Shown here in pieces: positions 33,284-40,891 of a stretch of DNA of 64,000 nt. The stretch comes from a virus. The stretch spans positions 62,001 to 126,000 of IMG/VR virus record IMGVR_UViG_3300031999_001882. One strand, 5' to 3'. A program made the translations under genes and the position numbers. The notes under the pieces were generated by a model. It worked only from the letters and a program-made list of their open reading frames with translations, did not search any database and was not told the origin of the DNA. Numbering within the stretch: position 1 is the first letter of the stretch; each line of letters starts with the position of its first letter.

Positions 33284-33413
33284 TGCTGGCCTCCTGTTTC
33301 TCTTTCTGTTTTCGGCGCTTCTTCATCAAGTGTGATTTGCAAACGACATGACCCTGCGCGGCCTTTTTCTTACAGAGCGGACAAAGGCCAAACCGTTTCA
33401 TCGCCTCGTACAT
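33252..33413 (-). CDS. small Cys/Lys-rich protein
   Basis: 53 residues from the ATG at 33411-33413. An in-frame start at 33503 is possible but overlaps the upstream coding region by 67 bases. The text 'MKRFGLCPLCKKKAAQGHVV' then 'CKSHLMKKRRKQKEKQ' has C-x2-C and C-x2-H spacing, suggesting a zinc knuckle, followed by a very basic tail that could touch nucleic acid. No specific family is recognised. No strong SD precedes the chosen start, so it is uncertain. Confidence 0.45.
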   Translation of the reverse strand: MYEAMKRFGLCPLCKKKAAQGHVVCKSHLMKKRRKQKEKQEASNAVRSFDGGL

Positions 33414-33436
33414 GGATTCTGAACGAGGCTTCTTAC

Positions 33437-34879
33437 TTATTTTTTCTGAAAGTCCGATGGCACTAACCCCTTTTCGATATTGCCGATGATTGCGTCGTAG
33501 CAACCAGCGCAGTCGAATCGGTAATTCGCCAGCCGAATCAAGTCCACGTTATCGCCGAGCTTGGCAAGCTTCTGTGCCAGCTCCACGCACACCGCACTCA
33601 CATCCTTGTCGCCTTTGATAGCGGCAAATTTGCCAGCGAATTCCTTGTCCTTCGCCAGCCGAGCCATGAACGACTCCACCAAGACCTTCGCCAAGTTCGC
33701 TTCTTTGTCTGTCGAGACAACTTCCTTGACGGCGGCAGGAACTTTCACCGCGCCCATGATGGATTTCGTGCAGATGGCAAACGCCGATTCCTTCTTGGTG
33801 CGACCCTTCTGAGGCTTGAACGACTGATCGCCCATCTTGGATTCAACGCACCGATCAATCTTCCCGGCTTCCTCTTTGTCTTTTGCCAGCACGGTCAGCG
33901 TTCCTTCGCGCTTGTAATAGCCGCCAATGGCTTCACGCCAGCCAGACAATTCACGGGGTTTGACCCGATCCAGCGTCCGGGCGATGGTAGTGATGATCCT
34001 GTCGATCTTGTCCACCATCGAGTTCGAGGTCTGCAAGCCAATGTGCGCCAATGCTTTGCCGAACATCTCCGTATCCACACTCTCGCCTGTAGCCTGCGTA
34101 TAGAAGCCAAAGAGCGTCGCATACTCATCCGCCATGTCCGAGAACGAGGCGTAGCGCTCTGGGAGCGCCGGGTTTACCGGACCATCGTAAACCACGGGAT
34201 TTTTAAGCCATGCGCTAAGTCTGCCAAGACTGGCATCCTTCGGGCTGATTTTCTTGGCCCCATCTTCCTTATATTCCTCACCAGAAACATCCGATTCGTG
34301 CGTCTCGGACTTCACGGGCTTCTGGTCACCTTCGGGCGCGTCTGTTTTTTCCTGATTGCCTTCCTCTTTGTATTCCTCGCCGATCTTGTTATCGGTCGTG
34401 GTTTTCTGAGGAACGGCTTTCTGGTCGCCTTCCGGCTCGTCGAGAACTTTGGTCTTTTCGCCTTCGTTCTCCTTATATTCGTAGCCGATGGCCTCATCCG
34501 TGGTTCCGGGCTTGGTCTTGTTCGGCGTGCCGGGCGTAGCATCCGCCTTCTTCAACCATGCCTTTGGCCCCATCGTAATGTTGTCTGCCAGCGTGTCCTT
34601 GGCCGGAGCCTCGACGTGAGTTTTCTGAGGAACCTTTTTCTGGTCACCCTCTGGCGCATCCGTCTTATCTTGATTGTCGGTGCGCTTATATTCCCCGCCA
34701 ATGGCCTCGTCAGGCTTGGTCGTCTCCTTGGGTTCTTTTTGATCGCCCTTGGGTTCGTCCATGATCTTGGGCTTATCTTCTTCTTTGTAGTTCTTCCCGA
34801 TGCCGGAATCCGTCGTGCCCGGCTTAATATCCGTGTTCTTGTCACCGGGGGTTACATCAGCCTGCTTAGTCCATTGCAT
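33437..34879 (-). CDS. protein with long N-terminal repeats and WTKxA leader
   Basis: 480 residues with an excellent SD (AGAGGAGGAG). It starts 'MQWTKQADVTPGDKNTDIKP'. Residues ~1-95 and ~110-200 are two large copies of one acidic/Lys-rich unit: 'KQADVTPG...IKPGTTDSGI' is echoed by 'KKADATPGTPNKTKPGTTDE', with 'DKTDAPEGDQKKVPQKT' and 'EKTDAPEGDQKPV' and EYKE blocks in each. The C-terminal ~250 residues are globular and helical ('RELSGWREAIGGYYKREGTL', 'KSIMGAVKVPAAVKEVVSTD'), ending with 'FDCAGCYDAIIGNIEKGLVP'. The leader resembles that of three other small proteins here. Function unknown; possibly an internal virion protein. Confidence 0.65.
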   Translation of the reverse strand: MQWTKQADVTPGDKNTDIKPGTTDSGIGKNYKEEDKPKIMDEPKGDQKEPKETTKPDEAIGGEYKRTDNQDKTDAPEGDQKKVPQKTHVEAPAKDTLADNITMGPKAWLKKADATPGTPNKTKPGTTDEAIGYEYKENEGEKTKVLDEPEGDQKAVPQKTTTDNKIGEEYKEEGNQEKTDAPEGDQKPVKSETHESDVSGEEYKEDGAKKISPKDASLGRLSAWLKNPVVYDGPVNPALPERYASFSDMADEYATLFGFYTQATGESVDTEMFGKALAHIGLQTSNSMVDKIDRIITTIARTLDRVKPRELSGWREAIGGYYKREGTLTVLAKDKEEAGKIDRCVESKMGDQSFKPQKGRTKKESAFAICTKSIMGAVKVPAAVKEVVSTDKEANLAKVLVESFMARLAKDKEFAGKFAAIKGDKDVSAVCVELAQKLAKLGDNVDLIRLANYRFDCAGCYDAIIGNIEKGLVPSDFQKK

Positions 34880-34894
34880 TGTCGTCTCCTCCTC

Positions 34895-34963
34895 TTAAAA
34901 TAACTTTGTAAGTTCGTTGATCGGAAAATCTGTTACTCTGACCCATTCAATTTCGTTTTTCAT
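34895..34963 (-). CDS. possible 22-residue peptide coupled to the membrane gene
   Basis: The ATG at 34961-34963 overlaps the TGA of the upstream gene as ATGA. The peptide MKNEIEWVRVTDFPINELTK then LF ends at a TAA 16 bases before the next gene. Similar ATGA-coupled mini frames occur elsewhere in the window, which raises its plausibility, but a frame of 22 codons can arise by chance. The SD for the following gene lies between its stop and that gene. Confidence 0.3.
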   Translation of the reverse strand: MKNEIEWVRVTDFPINELTKLF

Positions 34964-35460
34964 TGCGCCGGGACAAACTGCTCGCTCGGCGCTGGATTCT
35001 CAACAGGAGGTTCCGAAGGTACAGGCGCAATCTGGTCATATGGCACGCCCGGAATCGTCATCTCCGCGCTAGACTGAGCCGCAACAACTTCCAGCGCGGC
35101 CAGTTTCTTCCTCATCCTCCCGACATTCTTCCACAGCAAATAAATTTCGTATTTGTCGTCCTTGATCGCCTTCCAACTATCAACGTGCTTCTGATCCAAG
35201 TCCTCGGCGACTTTCTGTAAGTCAACCACCCTCACAGACAAGTCCTCCAAGGGTTTGGACAAGTCCGGGGCGATCTTGGCCGCGATCTGTGTCGTCAGCT
35301 CGTCTTTGACCCGCATCAGCCTTGAGTCATACGACGAACTGATCCACCAAAGGCCACCACCCGAAAGTACCAGAGCCGCCACCGTTCCAATAATGACCGC
35401 CATGATCCATGACGAATCGCCTTCGGGCGGCTCCGACGTAAAGGTTTGAGGATCAGCCAC
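34960..35460 (-). CDS. single-span membrane protein with coiled-coil
   Basis: 166 residues. A short polar N-terminus is followed by one hydrophobic helix 'WIMAVIIGTVAALVLSGGGL' (about 18-37), then a long helical region 'LEDLSVRVVDLQKVAEDLDQ' likely to be coiled-coil, and a Pro-rich end 'IAPVPSEPPVENPAPSEQFV'. The overall plan (one N-terminal helix, periplasmic coiled-coil) is like inner-membrane spanins, but no outer-membrane partner with a lipobox is seen next to it, so this is only a possibility. It overlaps the upstream gene by one base. Confidence 0.55.
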   Translation of the reverse strand: MADPQTFTSEPPEGDSSWIMAVIIGTVAALVLSGGGLWWISSSYDSRLMRVKDELTTQIAAKIAPDLSKPLEDLSVRVVDLQKVAEDLDQKHVDSWKAIKDDKYEIYLLWKNVGRMRKKLAALEVVAAQSSAEMTIPGVPYDQIAPVPSEPPVENPAPSEQFVPAQ

Positions 35461-36221
35461 TATCGCCCCATGCTGTTGAAAATATCCAAGATATTTGACA
35501 CGCCGCGACTCACAGACCCGCCGATGCCGACGGGGAGTTGCAGGGTTCCCACCGACGACCCCGTGAAAGCAAATTCCAGCTTAATGATCGCCAGCAGATC
35601 ATTGACGATCTTCTGAACATTGGCAATCGCCACATTGATCTTGGCTCCGCGATCAATGTTGAGCGAGATGCCGTTGTCCGAATAATTGAAGTCGTTGATA
35701 GAGAACCCAAGATACAGGTTCATCATCGTGAATAGCTGAGCCAAATACAGGAGCATGACTTGGTAACAATGCGGAAAATTATCAGCCGTAAAATCTGTGA
35801 CAGGCGGATAAATATTGAACGCACAGATGCCCATGTTGATGCCCATGAGTAATTCCTGATCGGTGAGCGGCTGTCCGGTCATCGGGTTCACGGTCATCAC
35901 AGAACCGAGCATAGAGCGGAGCTGATAGACCAGTCGCGTCTGGACAGGCGACATCTCCGGGGCGGCGGGGATCAGCGTAGTTTCTTGGCTCGCCGTCGAG
36001 TCAAAAAACCGCACGTTGTAGAACTTATCCCCGCCGTTCCCAGAGGTCGTATCTGCAAAAGACGTGACAAAGGCTGGCGGACAATTCGCCACCCCAGACT
36101 GGATCGTACCGATCAGCGTGTAGGGGCCGGGTTCAGCATCCGCCCGGTAGATGTGAATTTGATCGTACTGCGGCTGGCCCGCCACCATCGCTGGAATGGG
36201 CCAAGTAATGAGTGTGCTCAA
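35460..36221 (-). CDS. putative structural protein with FN3-like N-terminus
   Basis: 253 residues. Residues ~1-85 resemble a fibronectin type III domain ('YDQIHIYRADAEPGPYTLIG', 'GDKFYNVRFFDSTASQE'). The rest is helical and hydrophobic ('VQTRLVYQLRSMLGSVMTVN', 'YQVMLLYLAQLFTMMNLYLG') and ends with 'GSVSRGVSNILDIFNSMGR'. The same general plan (FN3 plus a neck-type part) is present in 17862-18743. It lies a few genes after the major capsid gene, so a head-completion or vertex role is plausible but unproven. Confidence 0.5.
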   Translation of the reverse strand: MSTLITWPIPAMVAGQPQYDQIHIYRADAEPGPYTLIGTIQSGVANCPPAFVTSFADTTSGNGGDKFYNVRFFDSTASQETTLIPAAPEMSPVQTRLVYQLRSMLGSVMTVNPMTGQPLTDQELLMGINMGICAFNIYPPVTDFTADNFPHCYQVMLLYLAQLFTMMNLYLGFSINDFNYSDNGISLNIDRGAKINVAIANVQKIVNDLLAIIKLEFAFTGSSVGTLQLPVGIGGSVSRGVSNILDIFNSMGR

Positions 36222-36823
36222 GCGCTTTCCTCCGAACCAGCATTGCCGTTATTCCGTTCCTCTCTGACAAGAGGTGAAAGCATCACGCGCCGCTTGCCGT
36301 CCTTGATCTCCTCCGGGTTTAAGATCACCACGGGGATTCCCATGATTCCGTTATGCTCGACCAAGGGCATCTTGAACCACTTGCGCCGAGCCGTTGAGTA
36401 GCCGTACATATGCTCGTTTTTGCGGCTGTCATCTTTCTCATAGGGCGGGAGCACCCCATAGGAATGGACCTTGATCCGCGCTTCAAGCTGGTCGGCAGGA
36501 ACATCATCGGCTCCAAAGATGACCTTGAACCAATAATCCTCTGCCGCCGACATCTTGTTTTCTTCATGGCGAACCAATGCCATGTCCGTCTCGGCGATTT
36601 CCAGCCTGATCCCCTCCCCCGAAGCCGTCCCATATTTCACGGGACGATATCGGGCCACTCCCTGCTCCTCATCCTCTACAGAGATGATGATGTGATCTCG
36701 CTGGTTCTGCGTTAATCCTTTGGTATCCCACAAGAGCGAGATCAACTCCTGCGTCCGCCGATACACCCGAAGGCGAATCGGCGGTTTTTGAACTTGGTTT
36801 GAAGTCGGCGTAGTCATTGTCAT
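36218..36823 (-). CDS. unknown protein of head-region operon
   Basis: 201 residues. The middle 'DHIIISVEDEEQGVARYRPV' and 'RLEIAETDMALVRHEENKMS' with 'FKVIFGADDVPADQLEARIK' suggests a compact mixed fold. The end 'EHNGIMGIPVVILNPEEIKD' and 'KRRVMLSPLVREERNN' is charged. No motif identifies a family. It overlaps the next gene by four bases and follows the large SH3-containing protein by 18 bases. Confidence 0.5.
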   Translation of the reverse strand: MTMTTPTSNQVQKPPIRLRVYRRTQELISLLWDTKGLTQNQRDHIIISVEDEEQGVARYRPVKYGTASGEGIRLEIAETDMALVRHEENKMSAAEDYWFKVIFGADDVPADQLEARIKVHSYGVLPPYEKDDSRKNEHMYGYSTARRKWFKMPLVEHNGIMGIPVVILNPEEIKDGKRRVMLSPLVREERNNGNAGSEESA

Positions 36824-36841
36824 TTTCAGATTTCTCCCTCG

Positions 36842-38149
36842 TTAAGCTATTTGTAATTGAGCAATTCGTTCGTCCAGCATCCGTCGCACAGGCTGATCGG
36901 CGGCTACAAACTGCGCCAATTCCTGCAACTTCTCAACGCTGTTGGTTCGAGCGATATGGAATTTCTGCTCGTTTGACTTTGACGAGAGAAACTTACTGAC
37001 GTGCGCTGGCGCTCCTTTAGGAACCGCCGGAGTCTCCGGGGTCTGTGTCTTGGCTTTGAGCCGATCACGATAGCGGAGGTTATATTCCCGCTTCTTGGCG
37101 GCGCGAGCCTGCTCTTTGGTCAGAGATTTCACCGTGTCGCGCACTAAGCGCTGAGGTGTAACCTCGGCTCCATCAAGCGGATTATTCTTGGGAGCGCTCA
37201 CAATGATCGTCCCGCGATCCTCGTCGGCCTCCGTCTGATCCGTCGGAGAATCCGAAATCTCGATTTCCGGCAACGGCTGTGTCCGGCCATGCAACTTGTC
37301 CGATACCAGCGTCTCCGAGTTTACGATCTGCTGGTTCGGCATCATAATCTCGACTCCACCTTCCACCGGGGGTCGGCCCTTCACTTCATCCGTGGTAAAG
37401 CGCCTGCCGCTTACTGCCGCACCTTCGTCCGGTCGAGCGGGCTTTCCCTGCAACTGGCTGGCCGGGGTCGAGGTGCGGTTCCGCATCACGGCATCGGCGC
37501 TCATGCGCTTGTCCGTGACCTGAGCGAAACGTCTCTGCTTATCCGGCGTGACAATGTTCCGCTTGAGCACTTCCGAAGCGGAGAGCGTCGTCTTGGTTGG
37601 TTCGGCGGGCGAGCTGACTGCATACTGATCGACGGTGAGCATGGACTCCTCATAGGCATAAGCCACGCGCCCGTCTTGAAGCTGAACCTGCCACCGCCCG
37701 TCCGATTTGCGGCTGGAAATGCGACCGGACAAACCGGATGGCCCTTTCAAATGGACGAAATCACCCACCGCAAACAGGGGATTCACAAACTCCGTTCCTT
37801 GAGACGAGATGTAGCTGTTTCCCTTTTCGTCAATGCTCTGCACATCCACGCCATCAGGAATGGCCGCTCTCCGGCGCACCGGAGGCTGATTGACTGATTC
37901 CGGCAGGATTCTGGCCGGGATACTTCGGCGAAGCGGCGGAAGCACGTCGGGCGGAGTTTCCTCCTGCGTCAAAATGCCCAGCTCATAAAAACGCCGCAAG
38001 TCCGAGGACTGCCGGACCTCATCAGGGGTAAAGCTTCGAGACACCTGTCGCGGGCCAATAGAGGCCGGGCGCGTCAGGTCATTCACGATGATCGTGCTGT
38101 CTGTCGTGTTGCGAAACCAGTAATAGTCTTGATCTGCGTTCGGATTCAT
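36842..38149 (-). CDS. unknown protein with SH3/KOW-like module
   Basis: 435 residues. The N-terminal ~60 residues 'DQDYYWFRNTTDSTIIVNDL' and 'EVRQSSDLRRFYELGILTQE' look like a small beta unit with a helix. Around 120-165, 'PLFAVGDFVHLKGPSGLSGR' with 'ISSRKSDGRWQVQLQDGRVA' fits an SH3/KOW barrel. After this the chain is polar and probably disordered, with a basic helix 'QARAAKKREYNLRYRDRLKA' near 370 and a C-terminal helical domain. The gene follows the capsid hairpin, so it may be expressed less than the capsid protein. Function unknown. Confidence 0.5.
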   Translation of the reverse strand: MNPNADQDYYWFRNTTDSTIIVNDLTRPASIGPRQVSRSFTPDEVRQSSDLRRFYELGILTQEETPPDVLPPLRRSIPARILPESVNQPPVRRRAAIPDGVDVQSIDEKGNSYISSQGTEFVNPLFAVGDFVHLKGPSGLSGRISSRKSDGRWQVQLQDGRVAYAYEESMLTVDQYAVSSPAEPTKTTLSASEVLKRNIVTPDKQRRFAQVTDKRMSADAVMRNRTSTPASQLQGKPARPDEGAAVSGRRFTTDEVKGRPPVEGGVEIMMPNQQIVNSETLVSDKLHGRTQPLPEIEISDSPTDQTEADEDRGTIIVSAPKNNPLDGAEVTPQRLVRDTVKSLTKEQARAAKKREYNLRYRDRLKAKTQTPETPAVPKGAPAHVSKFLSSKSNEQKFHIARTNSVEKLQELAQFVAADQPVRRMLDERIAQLQIA

Positions 38150-38229
38150 TTTGATTCTCCTTTTCGTTTTCGTTTTATCGGCTTTCAGTTTCGGTGTAGC
38201 CGATTCCTGTTTTTTCTGGTGAAGGATGT

Positions 38230-38259
38230 GGGGAGGAGGGCTGTTACACCCTCCTCCCC
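38230..38259 (-). terminator. strong hairpin directly after the major capsid gene
   Basis: GGGGAGGAGGG and CCCTCCTCCCC pair perfectly over 11 bases with an eight-base loop, 31 bases after the capsid gene stop. On the minus strand no U-run follows, so it is not a textbook intrinsic terminator in that direction; on the plus side a T-rich stretch follows more distantly. It may act as a partial terminator or protect the 3' end of the very abundant capsid message. Confidence 0.6.
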
Positions 38260-38289
38260 TACCCTTTAATTCTTTTTCGAGTCCTTGAC

Positions 38290-39291
38290 TTACACGATGT
38301 CTAGTTCAACCACGCCAGCCGTGTTATGGATTCCCATTCCGATCTGTTCCCAGCCGTAGATGTCATACTGACCTTGAGGGACGTTATCGAAGATTTTGAC
38401 TTCGACTTTCTTCCGCTCAGGTAGACGGCCAAGTTTGTCAGGGGTGGTAACCACGAACACTTTGTTGACAGGGTTGCGTGTGCTAACGATCAACTTCATC
38501 CCGAAGATCGACCCAAAATATCCCGTTTCAACGACAGTGTTCAGGGTGACCTGATCTATGTCATTGGAGGGGAATTTCAGGAGGTCTGAGTAGTTCTTAG
38601 GGTTCATCAGAACCGTGGAAGCGATGAGCTGATTCTGCGTGATGCTCCCCACCATGTCGGCCAATACGGTCTTGGTGACCGCGCTGGACGAGAATGGCGT
38701 ATTCGGCGAAACTGCACTCGCCGCTTGGAGCACTCGATAGAATTCGTCATCCTCGGCAATCGCCATCGCAATCGCTACGCGCTCTTTAGCGCGGTCGAAG
38801 ATTGGATAACGACGGATTTGGATGTCCTCATACTTCACGACTTCATCAATCCCTAGAACGAACGTCGGGAATTGCACGCGACGAACATTCGTTTCAAACG
38901 TGGTCGGTGAACCCAAAGCGGCCAACTTCACCGCTCCGAATTCAGGGATGTCCACGTCATAGATCGGAAAATCTCCCTGTGGCATTTCATCCACAAGCAG
39001 AACTTTCCGGTCCACCGAAACGTAGTCCAAACGAGTTTTCAAGGGCAACTGCATGGAGTACGCCAACCGCCTGAACCCGTTAGGGCCAGACAGGATTTGC
39101 GACAGCGCATCTTCCATTTGCTGTGGCGGGACGGTCGGAAGGAGAGGCGCATTACCCGCAGAGCGAGCAAAGCCACCTGTTCCAAGCTGACCCGAACCGC
39201 CAACAGTATTCGCCGCTTTCAGAATTTGCGCGATGAAGCGATCCTTCTGAACTGGCGATAAATCACCCATCAGGTTTTGTCCCGGTAGCAT
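38290..39291 (-). CDS. major capsid protein (HK97 fold type)
   Basis: 333 residues. After an N-terminal ~75-residue arm (containing 'FARSAGNAPLLPTVPPQQ'), the text shows the E-loop and P-domain pattern of phage capsid proteins: 'LLVDEMPQGDFPIYDVDIPE', 'VQFPTFVLGIDEVVKYEDIQ', 'RRYPIFDRAKERVAIAMAIA', 'QLIASTVLMNPKNYSDLLKF', 'LNTVVETGYFGSIFGMKLIV', then 'QYDIYGWEQIGMGIHNTAGV'. The gene order scaffold, decoration candidate, capsid is typical. The size is small to average. A strong hairpin follows. Confidence 0.85.
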   Translation of the reverse strand: MLPGQNLMGDLSPVQKDRFIAQILKAANTVGGSGQLGTGGFARSAGNAPLLPTVPPQQMEDALSQILSGPNGFRRLAYSMQLPLKTRLDYVSVDRKVLLVDEMPQGDFPIYDVDIPEFGAVKLAALGSPTTFETNVRRVQFPTFVLGIDEVVKYEDIQIRRYPIFDRAKERVAIAMAIAEDDEFYRVLQAASAVSPNTPFSSSAVTKTVLADMVGSITQNQLIASTVLMNPKNYSDLLKFPSNDIDQVTLNTVVETGYFGSIFGMKLIVSTRNPVNKVFVVTTPDKLGRLPERKKVEVKIFDNVPQGQYDIYGWEQIGMGIHNTAGVVELDIV

Positions 39292-39324
39292 GATGTTTCT
39301 CCTGTTAGTTAAGTTCGTGTCCCG

Positions 39325-39795
39325 TTAAGCCAGTAACCCAAGACGAATTTCCATGTTTGGATTTGTGATCGTCGGGGGCACATTGACCCTACCAACAAAG
39401 TTGGTAAGACCATTAGCAACACCAGCATCGTTGGTGAGAAGGCCCGCCGAGGTTGCCCACAGCGTGTCATTCACCAAGTACGTCTTAGACGAGTCATACA
39501 CATCCACCGTGGTCGTGCCATTGACGGTCGAATAGAGAGACGGTGCTACGGTCACAATGCCTGCTTTGACGACATTGATTTTTCCAGACCCGAAAGCGCC
39601 AAACTCTCCATAGGTGTCATCACGATAAGAGTTCTTATCGTTTTTGGACAGACCATAAACAAGCGTGGAGGCAGAGGCGGCAACCACAGTAGCGGCAGAA
39701 TCCAACGCGACAGCGCGGCCAGCATAGACCACGGCGGTTGCATTCGCTACTTTTGTGGAATCTTCCTCGACTCGACGATCCGTATTGATACTCAT
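39325..39795 (-). CDS. putative capsid decoration/stabilisation protein
   Basis: 156 residues, low in charge and rich in Val, Ala, Thr and Gly: 'KVANATAVVYAGRAVALDSA', 'VVAASASTLVYGLSKNDKNS', 'YSTVNGTTTVDVYDSSKTYL', 'VGRVNVPPTITNPNMEIRLG'. This composition, size and place (between scaffold and major capsid genes) are usual for small head decoration proteins. No exact family is named here. A protein of this type binds the outside of the expanded capsid. Confidence 0.65.
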   Translation of the reverse strand: MSINTDRRVEEDSTKVANATAVVYAGRAVALDSAATVVAASASTLVYGLSKNDKNSYRDDTYGEFGAFGSGKINVVKAGIVTVAPSLYSTVNGTTTVDVYDSSKTYLVNDTLWATSAGLLTNDAGVANGLTNFVGRVNVPPTITNPNMEIRLGLLA

Positions 39796-39849
39796 GTTAT
39801 GTTCCTCCGATTGGAGTTCGTTTTGGTACTGCGACTAACCTTTTTGAGA

Positions 39850-40878
39850 TTAGCCGCGATTCAGCGTGTCCTGAGTCCACAGATTCGAGAGACGTTCGAC
39901 CGCGCTTCCCTGCGAGGTTTTTTCAGGACCAAGCACCACAGGGGGCACATCTCCTTCACCTTCGTCAAGACTGCTGAATGTTTCAACACCTTCGGGTTTC
40001 GGTAATCCTTCGGATTTCGGTAGTCCTGCACCAGAAACTTTTGACTGGACCTTTTCGATGACACTTTCCAGCGCGGCAAGCGCCTTGTCGTCAAGTTCGG
40101 CCAGTTCTTTGCGGCAAGCTTCAAGATCAGCTTCCTCGATACCGATTTCGGTCAGCTCATGGAGAATCGCGTCAATGGCGGTAGCCTTCTCCCTCTGAAC
40201 TTCCTCCTCGGCTTTCTTCTGTAGCGCGGCCTTGGCTTCGGCGGCTTCCTTCTTTGCCGCTTCCACCGCTTTCAGGGCTTCGCCACGTTCATCGAGCGCT
40301 CTTTTCAGCAACTTCATGGGGCCGCTCAAATTTTTTGATTTGAGGTCAATGGCCTTGGTGGGTTCACCAACACCCGCCGGGTCCGGCAGACGATTGAAGA
40401 AGTCTTTGATCTTCCGGCCATGTCCCGGCACGGGAGAGATTTTGCCAGCCAAATCTCGATTGGCTTTGGCTTCTTCTTCGCTGACAGCTTCGGTCGGTCT
40501 TTCTTCCTTGCTGGCATCCTGCCGGGGCACTTCTTTTTCATTCAGCGCCCAATTCGCATAGTCAAAGTCCTTGTCGCCGGACGTGGCGATCTTTTTGAGT
40601 CCCGCTTTGACCACGGTCTTTTGCGCCGTCACCCATTTCAGGTAACCATCGAAGGTTCCACCACATTCCTTCTTAATCAGATCACAGATTTGTTCAGGTT
40701 CAATGACCTCGGACTGCTTGCCCTTGACAATCAATTTCTGAATCTCAACGGGCACGACATCTGCGGCCTTCACGACCTTGAGCTTCCCGGCCCCTTCTCT
40801 TGCAAGGAAAAAGGAACGCAGGAACGAATCACGGGCGTTCGAGCCTTCACGAATCATGTATTTCAGCGAGAATTCCAT
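39850..40878 (-). CDS. putative scaffold protein
   Basis: 342 residues from an ATG with AGGAGG nine bases upstream; an ATG at 40905 without a good SD is rejected. The sequence is strongly helical and charged: 'KRALDERGEALKAVEAAKKE', 'AAEAKAALQKKAEEEVQREK', then 'DLEACRKELAELDDKALAAL'. It ends with an acidic/Gly-rich stretch and 'SAVERLSNLWTQDTLNRG'. Two VVKA motifs ('VVKAADVVPVE', 'VVKAGLKK') lie in the first half. Position between protease and capsid genes and coiled-coil composition are normal for scaffold. Confidence 0.7.
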   Translation of the reverse strand: MEFSLKYMIREGSNARDSFLRSFFLAREGAGKLKVVKAADVVPVEIQKLIVKGKQSEVIEPEQICDLIKKECGGTFDGYLKWVTAQKTVVKAGLKKIATSGDKDFDYANWALNEKEVPRQDASKEERPTEAVSEEEAKANRDLAGKISPVPGHGRKIKDFFNRLPDPAGVGEPTKAIDLKSKNLSGPMKLLKRALDERGEALKAVEAAKKEAAEAKAALQKKAEEEVQREKATAIDAILHELTEIGIEEADLEACRKELAELDDKALAALESVIEKVQSKVSGAGLPKSEGLPKPEGVETFSSLDEGEGDVPPVVLGPEKTSQGSAVERLSNLWTQDTLNRG

Positions 40879-40891
40879 TGTAGATAGCCTC

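Noticed and set aside
39796-39849. Weak hairpin after the scaffold gene
   Set aside because: Only a five- to six-base A/T-rich stem; not convincing as a terminator.
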